Positions 1 to 7,412 of a stretch of DNA of 64,000 bases are shown here, piece after piece. The position numbers and the translations under genes are program-made. This DNA is from JAAZBW01 sp035647855 (GTDB taxonomy: Bacteria; Actinomycetota; Actinomycetes; Actinomycetales; Actinomycetaceae), in assembly GCA_035647855.1 (NCBI GenBank), contig DASRMP010000048.1, forward strand, positions 1 through 64,000, written 5' to 3'. Every line of letters starts with the position of its first letter. Within the stretch, counting starts at the first letter, position 1. Under the pieces are notes generated by a model that saw nothing but the letters and a program-made list of their open reading frames with translations, was not told the DNA's origin and ran no database searches.

Positions 1-109
1 GCCACCAAGAGGCACCCGCTACGTCTCCAAGTACGACCCCAACGACCCCACCCGCACACGCCCCGGCCGACCCCGCAAGAACCCACCACCACCGTCACCG
101 AAGTCCTGA
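1..109 (+). CDS. C-terminal end of an IS481/IS3-like transposase (partial)
   Basis: A reading frame open from the left edge (codons from position 2) encodes about 35 residues and stops with TGA at 107-109. It is basic and proline-rich at its end (contains GRPRKN, then a proline run). The stop codon lies inside the first of three repeats that form the element's end, an arrangement typical of actinobacterial IS481-type elements, where the transposase runs almost to the terminal repeat. The catalytic DDE domain lies outside the window, so the family is inferred from the terminal repeats and could be wrong. Confidence 0.5.
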   Translation, partial: PPRGTRYVSKYDPNDPTRTRPGRPRKNPPPPSPKS

Positions 110-169
110 GACACCAACCGTCACCGAAGTCCTGATACAGAACTGTCACCCATGTCCTGAGACATCACA
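94..169. repeat. Insertion-sequence end with three copies of a 20-bp repeat
   Basis: Three near-identical direct copies of GTCACCGAAGTCCTGAGACA lie at 94-113, 120-139 and 145-164, spaced 26 and 25 bp, and the block ends with TCACA at 165-169. Read inward from 169 the end begins TGTGATGTCTCAGGACAT, which resembles the ends of IS481-family elements in actinobacteria. The copies are probably transposase-binding sites. The opposite end is outside the window. Confidence 0.55.
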
Positions 170-338
170 ATGTTGGAACAGTACGGTTCTTCTAAACATC
201 CAGAGTTGGAGTCTCTGGACACGGACTGCCTCCTCAAGAAGTTCACCATCGCCGTCCTCGTGCGCATGCAAGCACGTGCCCTATAGACATGATACTTCTC
301 ATTTGACCAGACTGAACTGAGAGGGAATAGCGACCGGC

Positions 339-1916
339 ATGATTGACTTCACTGCCTTTGATTTTGAGACGGCCAATTCGTTCAGGGGCTCCCCTTGCTC
401 GGTTGGCCTTGTCAAAGTTCGCGATGGGAAGATCGTCGATGAGCAGCATTGGCTCATGCGTCCGCCCCAAGGTGTCGACACGTTCGATCTGTTCAACGTG
501 GCGCTACACGGGATTTCCAAAGACACAGTTTCCAGTGCGCCGTACTGGCGCGACGTGGTGGCCGACGCAATCGACTACATGGGCGAAGACATCGTGGTGG
601 CTCATAACGCCGCCTTTGACACCGGTGTGATCCGTTTCGCCTGTGCGCACGAGGGTATCGAGTGGCCCGAACTCGACTTCTTATGCACCCTCGTGTTGGC
701 TCGACGCGGCTTCGACCTTCCGTCTTACAGCCTCCCCTACGTGGCGCACGAGTGTGGATTGGAGATGAGCAACCACCACGAAGCGCTCGCCGACGCCCGC
801 GCCGCTGCGACCATACTCAAGCACCTCGCCCATCAAGCAGATGATGCTGATTCGCTTCCCGAAGTCGCCAAGTTCTACGACGTTGGCATCGGGCACATGG
901 CCGCAGGGGTCTACCGAGGATGTACCCGGACCTCCCGCGATGGTCGGAGCATTCCCCTTGTCGCCGCCCCGGCGAACCTTACTGCAGACCCAGAGGGATA
1001 CCTCTACGGCCGAACTGTAGTCTTCACTGGTGCGCTGAAATCTATGACCCGCCAGATGGCATGGGACGCGGTGGTACGCGTCGGGGGCATACCCGAAAAG
1101 GCGACAACCAGAAGGACCAACGTGCTTGTAGTCGGGGGACTATATCCAGGCTCCCTTCGGCCCGGGACCACGGTGTCGGCCAAGGCGCAACGCGCATTCG
1201 ACCTCCGGGACAAGGGCCAGGACATCGAATTGATGACCGAGGCTGACTTTCTCCAGGTGCTGGACGGGGCGTCGATTGGTGATATTGATTTCTTGGCACC
1301 TGCTCAATTGACCGGAAACAACCGATCTTTGCGAGTGGACAGCTCGGACAGTTCATCACCCACGCGCGGCATGCGCCCGGAGCAGAATGATCGACCTCCG
1401 CGACCGCTACAGAAGGTCGCGCAAAAAACGGATCAGCCGTGCTCCATCGCAGGTTGTGGCGAGACAGCGGCCTTCCGAACAAGAAAGAAGCCAACGTGGT
1501 GTCTCCGGCATATCGATGAAGCCCTGGCAAAGGGCGGATTAGTGCCGCTTGAGCCTTTCACTCATCCCCAGTCGTGGAGGCTGACGGAATGTATTTCCTG
1601 CGGATGCGTGGCGCATTATCGGTTCGAGTACACGATCGACAAGAACGAGTATGGCGAGCCGACCTGCCGCGCATGCTGGTGGCGCAAGTGGGCTGCCGAG
1701 GCGCGAGCGTTGCAAGGGAACTTGGAAATGTTTGAGGAAGTCTCCGAAGCCGAAGCGGCGCAGCATGCGGAAGACCATGGATACGAGTACCTCGGCACTC
1801 TCACTCGGCCCTCGTTGCCCTGCGACCCGCACCGCGTGCAATGCCGCCGATGTGGACTGATTCGCGCGGCAAGGCTCGGTGATATCTCGTTTGGCTGTGA
1901 CTGCAGTAGGGCATGA
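339..1916 (+). CDS. DEDDh exonuclease with BRCT domain and cysteine-rich C-terminus
   Basis: 525-aa protein. Residues 1-165 form a DnaQ-like 3'-5' exonuclease domain with FDFET (Asp8, Glu10), HNAAFD (Asp94) and HHEALAD (His147, Asp152), giving all DEDDh residues. Residues about 222-310 form a BRCT domain like that of NAD-dependent DNA ligase, beginning GRTVVFTGAL. From about 367 onward several CxxC-type clusters suggest two or three small zinc-binding modules. Exonuclease-BRCT fusions occur in actinobacteria and are presumed to act in DNA repair or on branched DNA; the zinc-rich tail is less usual. The gene sits between an IS end and a serine recombinase, so it is probably element cargo. The ATG at 339 has GAGAGGG about 13 nt upstream, a rather distant Shine-Dalgarno. 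Confidence 0.8.
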   Translation: MIDFTAFDFETANSFRGSPCSVGLVKVRDGKIVDEQHWLMRPPQGVDTFDLFNVALHGISKDTVSSAPYWRDVVADAIDYMGEDIVVAHNAAFDTGVIRFACAHEGIEWPELDFLCTLVLARRGFDLPSYSLPYVAHECGLEMSNHHEALADARAAATILKHLAHQADDADSLPEVAKFYDVGIGHMAAGVYRGCTRTSRDGRSIPLVAAPANLTADPEGYLYGRTVVFTGALKSMTRQMAWDAVVRVGGIPEKATTRRTNVLVVGGLYPGSLRPGTTVSAKAQRAFDLRDKGQDIELMTEADFLQVLDGASIGDIDFLAPAQLTGNNRSLRVDSSDSSSPTRGMRPEQNDRPPRPLQKVAQKTDQPCSIAGCGETAAFRTRKKPTWCLRHIDEALAKGGLVPLEPFTHPQSWRLTECISCGCVAHYRFEYTIDKNEYGEPTCRACWWRKWAAEARALQGNLEMFEEVSEAEAAQHAEDHGYEYLGTLTRPSLPCDPHRVQCRRCGLIRAARLGDISFGCDCSRA

Positions 1917-2442
1917 GGTCGGATGATCGCCGCGTAGTCGGATCGCAACGGCCGGACGATTCACCGGCTGGCGCCCTCGATCTTGTCGTCAATTCGCGCC
2001 CTGGATCGTTCGAGCTCCGGCACACGATTGGGGCCCGCGCCGAGTGTTGGCCCCTGGCGCGCGCTGCGACCCGCAGGCTTGGCGAACGGCAGGCTTGGAC
2101 GGCCTTCGCAGGTGGGGCACCCCACGCTATCGCCGGCGTCAGCGCCGTGATATGACGAGGTACGGGATCTTTGGAGTGGGCGACCAGATGGGGCCGCCAT
2201 ATGCGAACGGCGGTCCCCACGTCGGCGTCTGTACCGAACCGACTACTCGTCCTGACCGTGCCAGGCCTCGTCTCGCGCGCCGCGCTCGCGCCAGATCAAC
2301 AGCATCACGCTCCCCACGTCCAAATAGACGGTCCGGACGGTCCCAACTGTCCGCCGGACACACAAACGGCACATGGTGGATCAACGCCACCCGGCTCGCC
2401 CGTGAGGCCGGTGCCGCGCCAAGTGCCCGGTGGGGTCCCGTG
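1917..2442. other. Gap between exonuclease and recombinase, no supported gene
   Basis: About 525 bp separate the exonuclease stop from the recombinase leader. Reading frames on both strands are short, mutually overlapping, arginine-rich and unlike any family I recognise. The stretch could hold eroded coding sequence, since its GC content is as high as the neighbouring genes, but I see no domain or motif to name. Confidence 0.5.
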
Positions 2443-2489
2443 GGGAGGTAAACGTACCTACGTCTTGAGAGACGAAAGAGGTACCTCCC
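2443..2489 (+). promoter_or_regulatory. Palindromic leader of the serine recombinase (attenuator or att-site candidate)
   Basis: GGGAGGTA (2443-2450) is the exact reverse complement of TACCTCCC (2482-2489), which touches the ATG at 2490. Nested inside is a CGTCT-TGAG-AGACG hairpin (2461-2474). An alternative pairing joins GTACCT (2454-2459) with AGGTAC (2479-2484). The Shine-Dalgarno AGAGG (2477-2481) lies within, so folding could mask it. Large serine recombinases also often have a roughly 50-bp imperfectly symmetric attachment site directly beside their gene, and this would fit. Which role applies cannot be settled here. Confidence 0.5.
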
Positions 2490-4046
2490 ATGACAAGCCC
2501 GATCAAGACACCGCGTGCGGTGTTGTACGTCCGCATTAGTGATGACCCGGAAGGGCTTGAAAAGGGTGTTGACCGGCAGGAGGCCGACTGCCGGGCGTTC
2601 GCCGAGTCCCACGGGTACGAGGTAGTGCGGGTGTTTCGTGAGAACCACACCTCAGCGTTTAAGCAGCGCACGATCACGCTCCCGACGGGTGAGAAAGTGC
2701 GGCGAGTTGTACGGCCGGGGTTTCGGGCGATGCTTCAGTTCCTCGCGAGCCGGGGTGCGGACGCGATGATCGCGTACGACCTTGACCGTGCCGTGCGCGA
2801 CCCTCGCGATTTGGAAGACCTGATCGACGCGAAAGTGCTCTACGGGTTTGGCGTGAAATCCACCACCGGCAGCCTGCGTCTCGACAACGACTCAGATATT
2901 GCGATGGCGCGGGTGCTGGTCGCGATGGCGAACAAGTCCAGCGCTGACACCGCGAGGCGTGTGGCGCGGGCGTCGAAGCAGCAAGCGATTGAGGGGCGTT
3001 GGCATGGTGGTCGCGCCCCGTACGGGTACCGGATGGGCGACTCAACCCTGTACATCGTTCCCGAGCACGCCGCCCTCGTCAGAGAAGCCTGTGAGCGGGT
3101 GCTCGCGGGTGAATCGTTGTATGTGATCACGAGGACGTGGAATGAGCGCGGCGACCGCACCGGCAACGGGAAGGAGTGGTCGGAGAAGGGATTGGCGCAG
3201 GTGCTGCGGAACCCGGCGTTGAAGGGCACCCGCATCTACCGACCCACCCTCCCCGACGGCTCCTACGCGACAGAGCCGGAGGTGGTGACGGAGGGGAACT
3301 GGACACCGATCATCGACCCGACGCTCTGGCAGCAGGTGGTGGATGTCCTCGACGCACGCAAGGCACGCCGCACCACCTGGCAGGCAGGCGGGAGCGTGAA
3401 GCGGGTGCATCCGTTCTCCGGGATCATCCGCTGCGGCAGATGCGGCACCATCATGCGCAAACAGGGCAAGGTGTACATCTGTGTCCAGTATCAGCGGGGC
3501 GTGTGCTCCCGGTCGATCAGCTACCGCGAAGTCACCGAGCTGATCCAGGAAGCCGTACTGAGCGTGTTCGCGCAGATCGCGCTCACCCCCGAGACCCGCC
3601 CCACCCGCGGCGCGGGATCATCGACGGGCAACATCGAGTTGCGTGCCCAGTTGGATACCGACCGTGCCGCGCTTGATCGTCTCGATGATGATCACTATGA
3701 CGGGGTGATCGATCGGGCGACGTGGATGCGGCAACGCGCCCGCCTGGTCGAACGGATCAGTACACGGCAACGGGAGTATCAGCAGCACCTCGCTGCGGTG
3801 CCGATCGTGGACGTGAATCTCGACCTCGCCACCGTCGCCGCGGAATGGGAAGGAAGAACGGCGACGTGGAAGCACGAAGCCACCCGGCTCGTCTTGCAGT
3901 CCGTTCTCATCCACGAACACCCAGACGGGGTGCCGACCATCGTCGCCAAGCTCAAGACCGATACTCCCGACACCTATCAGGCAAGGATGCGCGAGCACCG
4001 GCAAGGGCTCCTCGCCCAGCGAGTGGAACTCATTTGGCACGCCTGA
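2490..4046 (+). CDS. Large serine recombinase (integrase)
   Basis: 518 aa, the usual size of large serine integrases. The N-terminal resolvase domain (about 8-160) starts AVLYVRISDD with Ser17 as likely nucleophile, and has the DLDRAVRDPRDLEDLID helix. A recombinase domain follows (about 175-280), then a zinc ribbon with Cys315, Cys318, Cys331 and Cys339, then a coiled-coil region (about 370-440). These proteins integrate and excise elements by double-strand exchange through a phosphoserine link, with no tRNA target needed. It is probably the integrase of this mobilizable element. The Shine-Dalgarno AGAGG lies 8 nt before the ATG inside a palindromic leader. Its 3' end overlaps a small minus-strand gene by 17 bp. 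Confidence 0.93.
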   Translation: MTSPIKTPRAVLYVRISDDPEGLEKGVDRQEADCRAFAESHGYEVVRVFRENHTSAFKQRTITLPTGEKVRRVVRPGFRAMLQFLASRGADAMIAYDLDRAVRDPRDLEDLIDAKVLYGFGVKSTTGSLRLDNDSDIAMARVLVAMANKSSADTARRVARASKQQAIEGRWHGGRAPYGYRMGDSTLYIVPEHAALVREACERVLAGESLYVITRTWNERGDRTGNGKEWSEKGLAQVLRNPALKGTRIYRPTLPDGSYATEPEVVTEGNWTPIIDPTLWQQVVDVLDARKARRTTWQAGGSVKRVHPFSGIIRCGRCGTIMRKQGKVYICVQYQRGVCSRSISYREVTELIQEAVLSVFAQIALTPETRPTRGAGSSTGNIELRAQLDTDRAALDRLDDDHYDGVIDRATWMRQRARLVERISTRQREYQQHLAAVPIVDVNLDLATVAAEWEGRTATWKHEATRLVLQSVLIHEHPDGVPTIVAKLKTDTPDTYQARMREHRQGLLAQRVELIWHA

Positions 4047-4242
4047 CACCGGACTCCCTCGGAGGGTGCGGGAGGGCGCACAGAGCGCGCAGCCGTTCCC
4101 GCACCGCGTGATCGCTGACCGTCGCAGGGAGCCCCTGCGCCCGGCGACTCGCGACCGCAATACGCGCACCGAGCGGAGGATCGTCACGGGCGAGATCGAC
4201 TTCAAGATGAGTGGCTATTGGGGTGTGCTGTGAGGGGTTCAT
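4030..4242 (-). CDS. Small hypothetical protein beside the recombinase
   Basis: 70-aa reading frame starting MNPSQHTPIATHLEVDL and containing RRAQGLPATVSD. The sequence is mainly helical and charged and is not a known family to me. Its high third-position GC on this strand and a plausible start support a real gene, as does similarity in style to small proteins of actinobacterial mobile elements. It converges on the recombinase (17-bp overlap). The start codon abuts an 11-bp near-palindrome, ACCTGACAGGT (4243-4253), which could be an operator. A longer start at 4269 is possible but would read through this site. Confidence 0.5.
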   Translation of the reverse strand: MNPSQHTPIATHLEVDLARDDPPLGARIAVASRRAQGLPATVSDHAVRERLRALCALPHPPRESGVRRAK

Positions 4243-4253
4243 ACCTGACAGGT
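4243..4253. promoter_or_regulatory. Small palindrome at the start of the small ORF
   Basis: ACCTG-A-CAGGT is an inverted repeat with 5-bp arms, ending directly before the ATG of the minus-strand small gene. A repressor bound here would cover the start region. Short palindromes arise by chance, so this is tentative. Confidence 0.3.
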
Positions 4254-4298
4254 AGGCAACCCAAACCACAACATCTAGTATTCATATCGAACGTGAGC

Positions 4299-4304
4299 TA
4301 CTAT
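4299..4304 (+). promoter_or_regulatory. Candidate -10 box for a structured RNA
   Basis: TACTAT in an AT-rich patch (4275-4310) unlike the rest of the region. It fits the TANNNT pattern seen before several genes here. Transcription rightward would begin near 4311 and run through the hairpins at 4340-4637. No coding frame follows, so any product would be a non-coding RNA. The -35 side is weak (TAGTAT near 4276). Confidence 0.3.
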
Positions 4305-4339
4305 ATGTGGTCACACAACTCGATCAGGGAATACGCGGC

Positions 4340-4381
4340 GGTTGGGAATCACACCCACCGGTGCCGGTAACTTAACGGCAC
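4340..4381 (+). other. Two hairpins ahead of the repeat array
   Basis: GGTTGGG (4340-4346) can pair with CCCACC (4354-4359) with one bulged base. GTGCCG (4361-4366) pairs exactly with CGGCAC (4376-4381) across a 9-nt loop. They are not copies of the downstream array but make the whole 4340-4640 stretch a chain of stem-loops. Confidence 0.4.
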
Positions 4382-4425
4382 TGCGCAGCATGATGGTCGC
4401 AGGTTGCCGCTACAGGTAGAAGCCG

Positions 4426-4637
4426 CGTCGGGGTGTCGATTCAACACCCCCGCGGTTCACCCGAAACAAGCTTTTCCCCAGATGGGACGGTGGGGCCGAT
4501 TCGGCACCACCGTGAGGTTCGCCCCGTAGACAAGAAATCCCAGGTCATGCGGTGGGGCCACGGTGGCCCCACCGTCGCGGTCCACCCGAAAACCGAGAAA
4601 CCCCAGATCGCACGGTGCCGCCACGGTGGCAGGACCG
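4426..4637. repeat. Tandem array of about 62-bp units, each with its own palindromic hairpin
   Basis: Four units begin near 4426, 4488, 4550 and 4613 (periods 62, 62, 63). Each starts with an inverted repeat of about 25 bp: 4430-4450 (GGGGTGT/ACACCCC), 4488-4512 (12-bp arms, one mismatch), 4550-4574 (perfect 11-bp arms, CGG loop) and 4613-4637 (11-bp arms, two mismatches). The 37-38-bp linkers are related, with shared GGTTCACCCGAAA and CCCAGAT cores. Stem sequences differ between units while most pairing is kept, which points to selection on structure. No gene lies in the array; a lipoprotein gene ends at 4648 on the other strand. It could be a structured RNA, a replication or transfer origin, or a set of protein-binding sites. 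Confidence 0.7.
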
Positions 4638-4647
4638 CGCGAGAAGA

Positions 4648-5376
4648 TCAGTCGGAGGTTGTGGCTTCTGGCATCTTGAGCCCCTCGAACGGGGCTGCGC
4701 GCCGCATGAACTCGGCGCGGTCTGTTTCGCTGATCGTTGTGATCCCGTAGAACAGGGAAACGCCCGTCACGAGCTCGTCATTGCTTTCATCACCCTTGTG
4801 GTCAGGATTGAGCGTGTCGTCCTCGATAACGACGTCGAAGAACTCGGCCCCGCGGTGGAAGCTCCTCACCCGCATCCACTCGGGATACTCCTCGAAGTAG
4901 GTGTCGCTCGCTTCGTCAGTGATCTCGTACCGTTCCGCGATTTCTCGGACGGTGTCGATGACCGCATCCCACTGCTCGACGGGAATCCTCACGCTCGCCT
5001 CGTGGCTTGCGGAGTTGTAGGTGGTCAGCAGTGATTTTCCGCCGTATCCGTTGCCTTCTTGCGGATACCAGCCGGCCTCGTTTTGTGTCGTCCATCCGGT
5101 GATGCCGTACTCGGTTTCGAGAGTGTCCTGTACTTCGGTGATGAGCTGGTTGGCTCGTGCTTCGACCTCTTCAGCGGTCGGGAGAATCAGCACATCGTTT
5201 GCTGGGATGCCAGCGCTTGCCGGATAGTCGACCCAATCGACGGTGATCGCGTTCCCCTCAGCGTCGGTCGTGTTCGTCGTCGGTGATGGTGCACACGCGG
5301 ACAGTAGAACGGCAGCGACCGCGGTGGCTGCCAATCCAAGCGCGGCGCGACGCCGCGATCTCGTGCTGATCATCAT
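4648..5376 (-). CDS. Lipoprotein of unknown function, third gene of a coupled operon
   Basis: 242 aa from the ATG at 5376, which overlaps the preceding stop codon (ATGA). Residues 1-27 are a lipoprotein signal peptide: basic RSRRR, a hydrophobic stretch, and the lipobox LLSAC, so the protein should be lipid-anchored outside the membrane. The mature part is acidic with many Trp and Tyr (contains NEAGWYPQEGNGYGGKSL) and vaguely recalls LppA-type actinobacterial lipoproteins; I cannot assign a family. The frame opens at 5433, but the coupled start is far better because it begins directly at the signal peptide. Its role is probably linked to the membrane protein and soluble protein encoded upstream. 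Confidence 0.75.
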   Translation of the reverse strand: MMISTRSRRRAALGLAATAVAAVLLSACAPSPTTNTTDAEGNAITVDWVDYPASAGIPANDVLILPTAEEVEARANQLITEVQDTLETEYGITGWTTQNEAGWYPQEGNGYGGKSLLTTYNSASHEASVRIPVEQWDAVIDTVREIAERYEITDEASDTYFEEYPEWMRVRSFHRGAEFFDVVIEDDTLNPDHKGDESNDELVTGVSLFYGITTISETDRAEFMRRAAPFEGLKMPEATTSD

Positions 5377-6500
5377 TCGGGGTTGTCCTGCCTTACCCAA
5401 TCGGTGCGTTCGCCGTGCTCGTGAAGCGTCCATCGCACAGGGTCGTCGATGTAGCGGAGGTTCGGGGTGAACCAGTAGGTCTGATCCGGGTTCCAGCCCG
5501 CGATCACGGTAGCGGTGTGCTCATCGACAGGGATCGCGGTTCCCGCCGCAGAGAGATACGCCTGCACCTGGAGGTGCACGGCGTCGTAGTGTTCGGCGAC
5601 TTTCGCCCAGTCCGGGATCACCCAGGCGCCGTCACGCCCGGTGGTGCGATACCAGTCGTGACGTTTCTGCGCGGTGTCCTCGATCGGGAACCTCACGCAG
5701 AGGTCGGCCCATGCTTGGGCGGTGTCGATCTCGTATACATGCAGCCCTGTGGGGATCCCCAGTCGTCGTGTATCCGCTTGCTCCCAGCCGAGGCTGTCTT
5801 CCACGAACCACAACCCGGCGGGACTCCTGTCGAACAGTGCCCTTGTGGTGGAGGGAAGCTCCCACGGCGGGCGTGACCACCACGTTCCGCTCCAGTTCGC
5901 GGTCACATCAGACGGGCGCTCACGCCTCGCGACCAGTTCCTCTTCGATGACCTGATCCCGCGCCCTGCGAAGTAACGTCAACGGGTCCACCGCGACCTCG
6001 TGTGGGGACGCGTCATCCCACTCCACCTGCCATTGGGAGCGTTCCGCAATCGGTGCACTCCACCAGGCAGCATGAGCGGACGCGGCGACATGCTCCGCGA
6101 TGCGGTGAAGCTGAGCCTGCAACTCGTCTGTCGCTGCAAGCACGTCGTTACCGTCAGGCTCTTGCCAGTACCTTGCCGAATCGACCGCCTCGGCAAGACA
6201 ATCACGCAACAAGCCCGGCGTCACCTCGGCGAGTGGAACCGACGCGAGACGCTGCACGACCTCCGCAGGGGCAACGTTCGCGGGCTCGGTATTCGCGTAT
6301 CCGATGAGTTGGACGGAGGTGCCTTTGCCGGGGTCGAGATGGTACGAGGCGAGGAAGACGCCCGCGCTGAATGAATCCTCATGGTACTCGGGGTCGAGGA
6401 GACGCTCGGACGCGATCGCATACTCAAGGAGCATGCGTCGCCCCCGCGGTCCCCGCATGAGGAGATCGGTTAGTCCCATCTCTGATTCAATCCGGCTCAT
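5373..6500 (-). CDS. Soluble protein of unknown function, second gene of a coupled operon
   Basis: 375 aa beginning MSRIESEMGLTDLLMRG. The ATG at 6500 overlaps the stop of the upstream gene (ATGA), and its own stop overlaps the lipoprotein start the same way, so translation is probably coupled along the operon. There is no signal peptide or membrane segment. The protein is rich in Trp and acidic residues, with a helical N-terminal half and a C-terminal half ending in a Trp/Tyr-rich segment. I recognise no catalytic motif. It lies between the recombinase and the relaxase in the mobile element, in the opposite direction to both. Confidence 0.7.
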   Translation of the reverse strand: MSRIESEMGLTDLLMRGPRGRRMLLEYAIASERLLDPEYHEDSFSAGVFLASYHLDPGKGTSVQLIGYANTEPANVAPAEVVQRLASVPLAEVTPGLLRDCLAEAVDSARYWQEPDGNDVLAATDELQAQLHRIAEHVAASAHAAWWSAPIAERSQWQVEWDDASPHEVAVDPLTLLRRARDQVIEEELVARRERPSDVTANWSGTWWSRPPWELPSTTRALFDRSPAGLWFVEDSLGWEQADTRRLGIPTGLHVYEIDTAQAWADLCVRFPIEDTAQKRHDWYRTTGRDGAWVIPDWAKVAEHYDAVHLQVQAYLSAAGTAIPVDEHTATVIAGWNPDQTYWFTPNLRYIDDPVRWTLHEHGERTDWVRQDNPE

Positions 6501-7393
6501 GCGGGTATCTGCCGGTACCCGGCCTCGGTCTCGGTGAACAGCTCGATGTCCTCCAGCCGAGGCCATGCCGTCAACTCACTGAAGTCATGTCCCGCCTCAT
6601 ACCAAGCATCCCGTTCTTCGGGTGTCCAGTCGGCGCCTTCATCGATGTGAACGCTCTCCAATCGGCCGTCTTCGACAAAGACGCGGACATCGAAAGCGCG
6701 CTCATCGAGAGCACTGAAACGGCCGATGACCGGGAACCTGGCATTGCCTGGCACTGCTCGCGGCAGATCGTCCAAGGTGTCGAACTGCGCGAACGAAATC
6801 TCGATCGCTTCCGCGTCGAAGCTGATCACTCTTGCGGCAGATAGCTGCTCTCGCAACTGCGGCGCGCCGTGCTCATCCGTCGCCGCGAGGATGAACAAGA
6901 CCATCGCTCGAAGTTCATTGGGCAGATCGACCAGAGCCTGCACCGGCCCGTCTATGGCCTCGCTGTCGTCGGAATCAATGCGATCCCCCAGACGACTCGC
7001 CCACCACGCAAGGACAGAGAAGGCCGCTTCACCCGCGGCCAGCCAGAGTCGAGGACGCCGGGCCCCAACCCGCACGAGGCCGTCGTGGAGGCGCGCGTCG
7101 ATAGCCTCGCTTGCTTCGGCGAATCCGAGCACGGCACCCGCGGCACCCGTCGTGATCGCTGCGCGACCCACAGGCCCAAGCGGGTCAGCGTCGGTGTACT
7201 TGGTGGGGCGCAGGCTCGACCACATGGTCCACGCGGCAACCGCAGCGACCGCGCCCCGGTAAGCAAGGCGGCGTCCCGTGGTGAGGGTCCGCGGCTCTAT
7301 CAACGCCAATCCAGCCACAAGCCCCGTCGAAACGATCCCATGCATCACACTGCTCGGATCATTCAAGCGGCGCACAACCCCACGAAATCCCAT
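6497..7393 (-). CDS. Polytopic membrane protein of unknown function, first gene of a coupled operon
   Basis: 298 aa. Four likely membrane segments lie in the first half (about residues 18-33, 42-60, 74-92 and 113-131). The second half (about 150-298) is a soluble acidic domain. No known family is recognised. The ATG at 7393 has no Shine-Dalgarno but has TACGCT (7406-7401) 7 nt upstream, the leaderless pattern of this genome. Transcription diverges from the relaxase gene across a repeat-rich 171-bp region. The three genes 7393 to 4648 form one unit. Confidence 0.72.
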   Translation of the reverse strand: MGFRGVVRRLNDPSSVMHGIVSTGLVAGLALIEPRTLTTGRRLAYRGAVAAVAAWTMWSSLRPTKYTDADPLGPVGRAAITTGAAGAVLGFAEASEAIDARLHDGLVRVGARRPRLWLAAGEAAFSVLAWWASRLGDRIDSDDSEAIDGPVQALVDLPNELRAMVLFILAATDEHGAPQLREQLSAARVISFDAEAIEISFAQFDTLDDLPRAVPGNARFPVIGRFSALDERAFDVRVFVEDGRLESVHIDEGADWTPEERDAWYEAGHDFSELTAWPRLEDIELFTETEAGYRQIPA

Positions 7394-7400
7394 GCAATCC

Positions 7401-7406
7401 AGCGTA
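7401..7406 (-). promoter_or_regulatory. -10 box for the three-gene operon (leaderless)
   Basis: TACGCT ends 7 nt before the ATG at 7393, so transcription should start at or next to the start codon. No ribosome-binding site is present, which agrees with a leaderless message. Confidence 0.4.
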
Positions 7407-7412
7407 TCGACC

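Noticed and set aside
1913..2451. Several short frames between exonuclease and recombinase
   Set aside because: They overlap one another on both strands and lack domains or ribosome-binding sites; no single one is convincing.
4426..4637. CRISPR array
   Set aside because: The variable parts are themselves palindromic and the linkers are imperfect; repeats and spacers do not fit CRISPR, and no cas gene is nearby.
4300..4650. Retron non-coding RNA
   Set aside because: No reverse transcriptase gene is present in the element, and tandem 62-bp units are not the retron layout.
4433..5034. Plus-strand frames over the hairpin array and lipoprotein gene
   Set aside because: Arginine/proline-rich and antisense to the lipoprotein, with no recognisable motif; they are side effects of high GC.
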